Source: Planctomycetota bacterium (GTDB taxonomy: Bacteria; Planctomycetota; Phycisphaerae; Sedimentisphaerales; Anaerohalosphaeraceae). From it: a stretch of DNA of 8,581 nt. This document shows positions 1 to 6,222 of this stretch, in pieces (within the stretch, counting starts at the first letter, position 1; each line of letters begins with the position of its first letter). Location of the stretch: NCBI GenBank assembly GCA_003644175.1, contig QNBS01000080.1, forward strand, positions 1-8,581, written 5' to 3'. Made by a program: the position numbers and the translations under genes. The notes under the pieces were generated by a model, which saw only the letters and a list, made by a program, of their open reading frames with translations, searched no databases and was not told where the DNA came from.

Positions 1-1980
1 GGGTATCACCTGTGGACGATCAATGTTGACGGGACGGGGCTTAGGCAGTTGACGAAGGGTGAGTGGCACGATTACAACGGCTGCTGGCTGCCGGATGGCG
101 GGATTGCTTTTTTGAGTTCGCGGATTGCCCAGTTTGCTTACTGCTGGCATGCCCCGGTGGGGATTGTGCATCGGATGGATGCCGACGGGGGGAATGTGAA
201 GTTGCTGAGTGCGAACTATCTTAATGATTTTACTCCGTATCCGCTGGACGACGGGCGGATTATCTACAGCCGGTGGGAATATGTCGATAAGCCGGCGATT
301 CCGATTCAGAGCCTGTGGACGGTTAATCCGGATGGGACGAGTTTGTCGGGTTACTTCGGCAATGGGGTGCTTTCTCCGGGTACGTTTATGGAGGCGCGTT
401 CGGTTCCGGGCGGGACGAAGATTATCTGTACGATGACCGGTCATAACGGCCCGACGCGCGGGGCGATAGGTATTATCGATCGGAGCAAGGGTGTAAACGC
501 CCAGGCTGCGATATGGAACATTACGCCCGATGTGCCGGTGCCGGCTGTCGATAAGGGCAACGGCAATACCGGCGGCAGCAAGGTTTACAGTTGTCCGGCG
601 CCTGTCGACGAGAGGCGTTTTCTGGTGTCGGCGAGGGGGCCTGTGCTGGTTCGGACATACGAGGGTGAATGTCAGTCGGTGGCGCTTTATCGGCCGGAGA
701 ATGGGATGCAGTATTTCAACGCCCAGCCTGTGAGACCGAGGCGGCGGCCTCCGGTGATTACGTCTGGTAATGATTATAAGGGGGGCGATCGCCGGGATGC
801 GGTTATGTATCTGCAGGATGTTTACAACGGTCTGGAGCCCCATATCAAGCGCGGCGAGATCAAGCGTATTCGCGTGGTTCGCGAAATGGAAAAGACCGTG
901 CGAATCGATCCGAAGTACCGGGCGTTCGGGTTTCAGTTTCCGGTGATTTCGTGCGGCGCGACCTATGCGGGCAAGACCGTATTGGGCGAGGTGCCCGTCG
1001 AGGCGGACGGCTCAGCATATTTCCGAGTGCCGGCGGGGATGCCGATTTACTTTATGGCGATCGACGAGCATGGCAGGGCTCTTCAGCGTATGCGAAGCTT
1101 TACCCATCTGATGCCCGGCGAAGTGCAGGGTTGTGTTGGCTGTCATGAGCCTCGGCGGCATGCGCCGGGTTTGATGCGCGGCGCGGCGTACAGAACCGAG
1201 CCGAAGGAGCTTACGCCGCCCGAATGGGGTGTGCGGGGATTCGACTATTCGCGGATTGTTCAGCCGGTGCTGGATGAGTACTGTATCGGCTGTCATAACC
1301 CGGTCGATGCTCCGAAAAAAATCGATCTTACCGGCGGCAAGACGGACTATTTTAATGTTTCGTACGATGTTCTCGCCCGTGAGAACCAGGGACCGAAAGG
1401 AAGCCCGTATGTCAGTTGGATACCAACTTATAACGGCCAGGAGCAGAATATCTTAGAGACAACGCCGAAGGCGTGGGGTTCTGCTAAGAGCCCGCTGGCG
1501 GAGGTTGTGCTGTCTGGTCATCCGGATGGCGAGGGCAGGAAGCGTTTTGAGATGGACGAGGCCAGTCGCCGGCGGATACTTGCGTGGATCGACTTAAATG
1601 TGCCGTACTATGGCAGCAGCGAGACTGCTTATCCGGAGCTTAACGGGTGCAGGCGTGTGTATCCGGAAAAGCTCGATGCGGTGCTTGCCGATGTCGGTCG
1701 GCGGCGCTGCGGTGAATGCCACAAGGACGGCAAGTCGCCCAGACGGGTCTGGACGAGGGTGACCGAGCCGGAGTATAATGATTTTCTGTTAGCTCCTCTG
1801 GCAGTGTCGGCCGGTGGGAGCGGCAAATGCGGCGAGGACGTGTTCAAAACGAAAGAAGATGCGGATTACAAGGCGATATTGGCGACGTTTGAGCCGGTTA
1901 TCGCCATGTTGAAGGATACGCCGCGAATGGATATGCCCGGCGGTCGGCCTGCACCGGAAGTTTGCCGGGACAGGAAGTAG
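1..1980 (+). CDS. HzsA-related propeller cytochrome c with three haem motifs (5' end missing)
   Basis: The frame is open from base 1 to the TAG at 1978-1980 (659 residues), so the true start is upstream; comparison with gene 3 suggests roughly 180 N-terminal residues are missing. Residues 1-240 are propeller blades with PD40-type repeats (W-T-I-N-x-D-G-T, L-P-D-G-G-I, M-D-A-D-G-G, V-N-P-D-G-T). An Arg/Pro-rich linker (P243-P251) leads to the middle domain, with Y270-L-Q-D-V-Y and the family signature A335-D-G-S-A-Y-F-R-V-P. c-type haem motifs are C378-VGC-H382, C428-IGC-H432 and C570-GEC-H574. W529-I-D-L-N-V-P lies between the last two. The third haem motif is absent from the two downstream paralogues. 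Family membership places it outside the cytoplasmic membrane, where cytochrome c maturation attaches haem; substrate and redox partner are unknown. Gene 2 follows after 60 bases without a terminator, so co-transcription is likely. The fold call is strong, the function open. Confidence 0.9.
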   Translation, partial: GYHLWTINVDGTGLRQLTKGEWHDYNGCWLPDGGIAFLSSRIAQFAYCWHAPVGIVHRMDADGGNVKLLSANYLNDFTPYPLDDGRIIYSRWEYVDKPAIPIQSLWTVNPDGTSLSGYFGNGVLSPGTFMEARSVPGGTKIICTMTGHNGPTRGAIGIIDRSKGVNAQAAIWNITPDVPVPAVDKGNGNTGGSKVYSCPAPVDERRFLVSARGPVLVRTYEGECQSVALYRPENGMQYFNAQPVRPRRRPPVITSGNDYKGGDRRDAVMYLQDVYNGLEPHIKRGEIKRIRVVREMEKTVRIDPKYRAFGFQFPVISCGATYAGKTVLGEVPVEADGSAYFRVPAGMPIYFMAIDEHGRALQRMRSFTHLMPGEVQGCVGCHEPRRHAPGLMRGAAYRTEPKELTPPEWGVRGFDYSRIVQPVLDEYCIGCHNPVDAPKKIDLTGGKTDYFNVSYDVLARENQGPKGSPYVSWIPTYNGQEQNILETTPKAWGSAKSPLAEVVLSGHPDGEGRKRFEMDEASRRRILAWIDLNVPYYGSSETAYPELNGCRRVYPEKLDAVLADVGRRRCGECHKDGKSPRRVWTRVTEPEYNDFLLAPLAVSAGGSGKCGEDVFKTKEDADYKAILATFEPVIAMLKDTPRMDMPGGRPAPEVCRDRK

Positions 1981-2028
1981 GCGATTTTAGATTGTATATT
2001 GTAGAGAGGTGGCGTTATCTTTTTGAGT

Positions 2029-2036
2029 GGAAGGGA
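2029..2036 (+). promoter_or_regulatory. Ribosome binding site of gene 2
   Basis: GGAAGGGA lies 4 bases before the ATG at 2041, which makes that ATG the likely start. An in-frame TTG at 2023 would add six residues (MSGRDT) before a hydrophobic signal sequence and has no good ribosome binding site of its own. The rest of the 60-base gap between genes 1 and 2 (1981-2040) is AT-rich; I see no hairpin terminator and no convincing promoter in it. Confidence 0.6.
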
Positions 2037-2040
2037 TACT

Positions 2041-5000
2041 ATGCGTTTTGCTTTTTGTGTTCTGGTTGCAGCATGTGTGGTGAGTTGCTCACTTGGCGAT
2101 GCGGGCGATGCTTATGTCAAGAAGGCTACGTGGGCGCAGACGGTTATTGCTACGCAGCAGAATTACCGGGAAAGCGGCGACAAGGTCAGCCTGAAGCCGG
2201 GTCCGTGGTACACGACGGGGCCGATGAGCGCCAAGAGTTTTGCCGAGACATCTTTTTCGCCGGTCGGCGGTATCGATCTGGCGAGCACAAAGCCAGGCAA
2301 AAAAAAGAAGAAAGTGTGGGCGAAGAAGGACTATACCGACGGCCTGATTCATTCCCTTCCGGGCAAGGACAGGGCGTCAACGTATCTTTACCGTGTGATC
2401 ACCGCCGCCCGGGCGACGACGGTAAGGGCGGGGTTCGGCAGCGACGACGGCATCGAGGTCTGGCTAAACGGCAAGAAGATTCATTCCAATGATGTTCCGA
2501 GAGGGCCGGGGGCCAACCAGGACATGGTCAATCTGGACCTCAAGGCGGGCGACAACGAACTGTTCATGAAGATATACAACCGCACGGGCGGCCACGGGTT
2601 TTACTTTTCGACGGGAGAAAACCCGCTGCTTCCCTTGTGGCGGAATTTCGAGCGGGACTTTCCGGTCGAGAGCAACTTTCTCAAGCGCGACCTTGGCGGC
2701 AGCGCTTACCTGGACTTTATTGTGGACAAGGACGCTCTGAGGACAGAGAGGAAGCTTGTCGAGAAGGTGCTCGGAGATGTCGGAAAGTTCGGAGGGAAAT
2801 TGCAGGCCGAGTACAAGGCGGTCAGCAAGACCGATGCGGCCGGCGGCGAGAAACTGCTTGCGCTTTATCTGAAGGGGTGCAGTTGCCGCAAGAGTATCGA
2901 GGGTCTGAAGGATGTTAATGTCGTTGCGCTTCGTCGGGCTATTGAGGACCTGATCGAGACTTACGGTTCGGCTTATCCCAACGGCAAGGACTATTTAGCC
3001 CGCCTGGAGAAGGTTGAAAAAGTCATGCAGGACGGCGAGGCGAGCGATATTGATCTGATCGAGGAGGTGGTTAGTCTGCGGCGGGAGGCGCTGTTGTCTA
3101 ATCCGCTGATTGATTTTGAGAAGATGCTTGTCGTCAGGCGAAAGTCGAACAATATCGGGCTGCCTGCAAACTGGCAGGGCAACTGCTCGATAAGCAAGCA
3201 GGGTTATGACAACGAGATCGCATTGCTCGACGTCGAGGTCGACGGCGAACTCTCGACGGTTTACAAGCCGGGCGAATCGAGATTCGTGGGCGATATCGAT
3301 CTTCATTTTGACGCCGAGCGGATGCTGTTTTCCATGCCGGGCGGCAGGGGTAACCGGTGGCAGATATGGGAGATCAACGCAGGCGGCGCGGGTCTGAGGC
3401 AGGTGTCGCTTGCCGATCAGCCTGATGTGGATAATTATGACGCCTGCTATCTTCCGGACGGTCGGATTATTTTCGCCTCGACGAGATGTTTTGCAGGCGT
3501 TCCTTGTGTCGGCGGGAAGGATTACGTAGCCAACCTGTGCGTCATGGACGCCGACGGGCGCAACGTCCGTCAGTTGTGTTTCGACCAGGACCATAACTGG
3601 TGTCCGACTATGCTCAACAACGGCCGGGTGCTGTACACTCGCTGGGAATATTCCGATACGCCTCACTATTTTTCCCGGCTGCTGTTTTCGATGAACCCGG
3701 ACGGCACGAACCAGGCGGAGTATTACGGCAGCAACTCGTACTGGCCGAACTCGACGTTCTATGCACGCGCGATTCCGAACCATCCGACGCAGGTGGTGGC
3801 GATTATTTCGGGTCATCACGGTATAAAAAGGATGGGTGAGCTTATTATCTTCGATCCGGCCAAGGGTCGCCATGAGGCCGACGGGGTTGTGCAGCGGATT
3901 CCGGGTTATGGAAAAAAAGTTGAGCCGAAGATCGTCGATCAGTTGGTCCGCAGCTCCTGGCCCAGGTTTCTGCACCCGTATCCGCTCAGTGAAAAGTATT
4001 TTCTTGTCGCCTCGCAGCCCGATGCCGGCGCCAACTGGGGCATTTATCTTGTTGATGTTTTCGACAATATGCTGCTGCTCAAGGAAGAACCAGGTTATGC
4101 TCTGCTCGAACCGGTTCCGTTTGGCAAGACGCAGAAACCGCCGGTGATTCCGGACCGTGTCGATCTGCGGCAGCGTGAAGCGATTGTTTACCTGGTGGAT
4201 GTTTACAAGGGTCAGGGCATGAAGGGTGTTCCGCCGGGGACAGTAAAGAGGCTGCGTATATACGAATTGCATTTCGGCTACCCGAAGATGGGGGGGCATA
4301 AGAATATCGGGGTCGAAGGCGGCTGGGACGTTCACCGGATTGTGGGTACGGTTCCGGTTTATGAGGACGGCTCTGCCTTCTTTAAGGTTCCCGCCAACAC
4401 GCCTCTTGCCGTGCAGCCGCTGGACGAAGATGGCAGGGCGATTCAATTGATGCGAAGCTGGTTTACTGCGATGCCGGGTGAGAGTGTGTCGTGCGTGGGT
4501 TGTCATGAGCGTCAGAATACGACGGCTGCGTCGGCTCAGACGATAGCGGCGCTGAAGGAAGCGGTGGCGATTACGCCGTGGCGCGGGCCGACGAGGGGAT
4601 TCAGCTTCAAGCGGGAGGTTCAGCCGGTGCTTGATAAGTACTGTGTGGGCTGTCATGACGGTTCACCGGGGCCGGGCGGCGCGGCCAGGCCGGATTTCGT
4701 CGCCAGGGACACCAACGGCTGGGGCAACTTTACGCCGTCGTATCTTGCGCTGCACCCGTATGTTCGCAGGCCCGGGCCGGAAAGCGACTATCACGTGAAC
4801 CCGCCGTACGAGTATCATGCCGGGACGAGCGAATTAGTGCAGATGCTCAAGAAGGGCCACCACAACGTGCATTTAGACGCCGAGGCGTGGGATCGTTTGT
4901 ATACGTGGATCGATCTGAACGTGCCGGACCACGGTTCATGGAGCGAGCATCACAAAATAGCAGGCGAATTCGACAAGCGGCGATTAGAGATGCGCAAACT

Positions 5001-6054
5001 CTATGCCTGCCGCGACGAGAATCCGGAAGCTGTTCCCTCGATTAAGCCCAAACCGGTCAAGTTTGTAAGGCCGAAGGCGATTCCGTCTCCTGCGACGTCG
5101 CAGATGACCGCTTCCGACTGGCCGTTTGACGAAGCCGCGGCAAAGCTGCGCCGGCGGCGTGCGGGAGGCGGCACTCGCAAGACACTGGACCTGGGCGGCG
5201 GCGTTACGATGGATCTGGTTCGCGTTCCGGCCGGTGAGTTTGTTATGGGGAGTCTGGAAGGGGCCCGGGACGAGATGCCGCTTAGCCGGGTGAAGATCGA
5301 CAGGCCCTTCTGGATGGGCGTGACGGAAATCACGAATCGGCAGTACCGTCAGTTCGATCCGGAGCACTTCAACGGTTATATCGACCAGCACCATAAAGAC
5401 CATACGACGCCGGGGTATCCGGTTTCCGGTCCGGATATGCCTGCGATACGCGTGTCATGGCGGCAGGCGGTTGCATTCTGCAAATGGCTAAGCGCAAAAA
5501 CCGGCCTGAAGGTTTCGCTCCCGACCGAAGCACAGTGGGAATGGGCGTGCCGCGCCGGGGCCGGCAGCGCGATGAGTTACGGCGGGCTTGATACGGACTT
5601 CGGCGAGTACGCTAATCTTGCCGATTACTCGATAAGGCTTCTGGCGGTCAGCGGCGTCAATCCGAAACCGATCGCCAACCCGAGTCCCTACGAAGATTTT
5701 CTTCCCAAGGAGGGCCGATTCAACGATAAGGCCAGGATTATGGCCAGGGTCGGCGGCTACAAGGCGAACGCCTGGGGCCTGCATGATATGCACGGCAACG
5801 TCAGCGAGTGGACGCGCACCGCGTACAGGGCGTATCCTTACAGCGAAAACGACGGCCGTAACGATCTGGATGGCGGTGAGATGCGCGTTGTTCGCGGCGG
5901 GTCCTGGCGAGACCGACCCATGCGGGCGACGTCGTCGTTCAGGCTGATGTACGAGCCTTACCAGAAGGTTTTCAACGTCGGCTTCCGTGTGATTTGCGAG
6001 CAAGGGCGCAACACGGCACAATCGCGACTTGACATGTTTTTGGGAAAGAAGTGA
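2041..6054 (+). CDS. HzsA-related di-haem propeller protein fused to jelly-roll-like and FGE-sulfatase domains
   Basis: This 1337-residue exported protein has the following order. Residues 1-16 are a short signal with a lipobox-like V13-V-S-C16 (VAAC ending at C12 also fits). Residues about 25-200 resemble the jelly-roll/PA14-like sugar-binding modules of planctomycete exported proteins (G-S-D-D-G-I-E-V-W-L-N-G at 133-144). Residues 235-365 are charged and helical. The propeller covers about 410-695. The middle domain has Y717-L-V-D-V-Y and D-G-S-A-F-F-K-V-P. Haem motifs are C818-VGC-H822 and C868-VGC-H872, then W956-I-D-L-N-V-P. A Pro/Lys/Arg-rich linker (1001-1048) joins an FGE-sulfatase domain (1050-1320) with V-P-A-G-E-F-V-M-G, G1246-LHDMHGNVSEW-1257 and R1285-G-G-S-W. 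The Cys pair that catalytic FGE enzymes carry just after RGGS is not there (W-R-D-R-P-M-R-A), so formylglycine formation is unlikely. An in-frame TTG at 2023 is the alternative start. Substrate unknown. Confidence 0.93.
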   Translation: MRFAFCVLVAACVVSCSLGDAGDAYVKKATWAQTVIATQQNYRESGDKVSLKPGPWYTTGPMSAKSFAETSFSPVGGIDLASTKPGKKKKKVWAKKDYTDGLIHSLPGKDRASTYLYRVITAARATTVRAGFGSDDGIEVWLNGKKIHSNDVPRGPGANQDMVNLDLKAGDNELFMKIYNRTGGHGFYFSTGENPLLPLWRNFERDFPVESNFLKRDLGGSAYLDFIVDKDALRTERKLVEKVLGDVGKFGGKLQAEYKAVSKTDAAGGEKLLALYLKGCSCRKSIEGLKDVNVVALRRAIEDLIETYGSAYPNGKDYLARLEKVEKVMQDGEASDIDLIEEVVSLRREALLSNPLIDFEKMLVVRRKSNNIGLPANWQGNCSISKQGYDNEIALLDVEVDGELSTVYKPGESRFVGDIDLHFDAERMLFSMPGGRGNRWQIWEINAGGAGLRQVSLADQPDVDNYDACYLPDGRIIFASTRCFAGVPCVGGKDYVANLCVMDADGRNVRQLCFDQDHNWCPTMLNNGRVLYTRWEYSDTPHYFSRLLFSMNPDGTNQAEYYGSNSYWPNSTFYARAIPNHPTQVVAIISGHHGIKRMGELIIFDPAKGRHEADGVVQRIPGYGKKVEPKIVDQLVRSSWPRFLHPYPLSEKYFLVASQPDAGANWGIYLVDVFDNMLLLKEEPGYALLEPVPFGKTQKPPVIPDRVDLRQREAIVYLVDVYKGQGMKGVPPGTVKRLRIYELHFGYPKMGGHKNIGVEGGWDVHRIVGTVPVYEDGSAFFKVPANTPLAVQPLDEDGRAIQLMRSWFTAMPGESVSCVGCHERQNTTAASAQTIAALKEAVAITPWRGPTRGFSFKREVQPVLDKYCVGCHDGSPGPGGAARPDFVARDTNGWGNFTPSYLALHPYVRRPGPESDYHVNPPYEYHAGTSELVQMLKKGHHNVHLDAEAWDRLYTWIDLNVPDHGSWSEHHKIAGEFDKRRLEMRKLYACRDENPEAVPSIKPKPVKFVRPKAIPSPATSQMTASDWPFDEAAAKLRRRRAGGGTRKTLDLGGGVTMDLVRVPAGEFVMGSLEGARDEMPLSRVKIDRPFWMGVTEITNRQYRQFDPEHFNGYIDQHHKDHTTPGYPVSGPDMPAIRVSWRQAVAFCKWLSAKTGLKVSLPTEAQWEWACRAGAGSAMSYGGLDTDFGEYANLADYSIRLLAVSGVNPKPIANPSPYEDFLPKEGRFNDKARIMARVGGYKANAWGLHDMHGNVSEWTRTAYRAYPYSENDGRNDLDGGEMRVVRGGSWRDRPMRATSSFRLMYEPYQKVFNVGFRVICEQGRNTAQSRLDMFLGKK
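2299..2307 (+). other. A8 tract with a canonical slippery heptamer inside gene 2
   Basis: Eight A residues followed by G fall in the coding frame as AAA-AAA-AAG, so bases 2301-2307 read A_AAA_AAG, the classic bacterial -1 slippery heptamer. The codons encode a lysine run (K87-K91) inside the N-terminal jelly-roll-like domain. A -1 slip would end at a TGA at about 2490-2492 and give a secreted fragment of roughly 150 residues. I see no strong stimulatory hairpin just downstream, so programmed shifting is only a possibility; the tract could equally be a plain Lys-rich loop or a phase-variation-prone homopolymer. Confidence 0.3.
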
Positions 6055-6071
6055 TACTTTATCCATGTGTC

Positions 6072-6108
6072 AAAAAACAGGAAACCGCCTTCGGCGGAGG
6101 CTGTTTTA
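6072..6108 (+). terminator. Probable bidirectional intrinsic terminator after gene 2
   Basis: The hairpin begins 17 bases after the gene 2 stop. The inner stem is CCGCC (6085-6089) with GGCGG (6093-6097) around a TTC loop. The outer stem is AAAACAG (6074-6080) with CTGTTTT (6101-6107), separated from the inner stem by an unpaired GAAA/AGG internal loop. The T-tract on the plus strand is short (TTTTATA). On the minus strand the structure is followed by TTTTTT (complement of 6072-6077), so it could stop transcripts from either side. It separates the gene 1-gene 2 unit from gene 3. Confidence 0.65.
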
Positions 6109-6110
6109 TA

Positions 6111-6138
6111 CTGGATTCCCGCTTTCGCGGGAATGACA
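6111..6138. repeat. Short dispersed palindromic repeat (REP/dRS3-like)
   Basis: Bases ATTCCCGC (6115-6122) and GCGGGAAT (6127-6134) form an 8-bp perfect inverted repeat around TTTC, flanked by CTGG on the left and GACA on the right. This is the intergenic repeat whose minus-strand translations give the familiar spurious peptides V-I-P-A-K-A-G-I-Q and H-S-R-E-S-G-N-P, known from many unrelated bacterial genomes and resembling the ATTCCC...GGGAAT core of neisserial dRS3. It is probably a non-autonomous, transposase-mobilised element; no transposase is present here. Copy number in this genome cannot be judged from one window. Confidence 0.75.
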
Positions 6139-6162
6139 AGTGTTTCGCGCCAATGACACGTG
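6123..6162. repeat. 20-base tandem duplication of the repeat's right half
   Basis: Bases 6123-6142 (TTTCGCGGGAATGACAAGTG) and 6143-6162 (TTTCGCGCCAATGACACGTG) are directly adjacent and match at 17 of 20 positions. The first copy supplies the loop and right arm of the palindromic repeat. The second has CC for GG, so it can no longer complete the ATTCCCGC hairpin. It looks like a local slippage or insertion duplication that has since diverged. The remaining 60 bases before gene 3 contain no promoter I would defend. Confidence 0.6.
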
Positions 6163-6222
6163 AATCTCATATTTGGTAAAAGCCTGATTATGGATTCGGG
6201 GTTTATGACTGGAAACGAGGCT

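Noticed and set aside
1012..1296. Minus-strand frames in all three genes starting opposite a second haem motif with similar N-termini (M-T-A-D/H-T)
   Set aside because: The similarity simply mirrors the conserved sense sequence around CxxCH, where the complement of the His codon CAT reads ATG. It is not evidence for a conserved antisense gene.
1962..2492. A 176-codon plus-strand frame overlapping the end of gene 1 and the start of gene 2
   Set aside because: It has no recognisable domain, and gene 2's own frame carries the signal peptide and domain similarity over the same bases. Only the part after the A8 tract matters, as the possible -1 product.
2995..4656. A 553-codon minus-strand open frame opposite gene 2
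   Set aside because: It lies wholly inside the conserved propeller and haem region of gene 2, has no recognisable domain and is Arg/His-rich as expected for the antisense of GC-rich codons.
6123..6162. Possible CRISPR or operator array
   Set aside because: There are only two adjacent 20-base units with no spacers, and the first is explained as half of a palindromic repeat.
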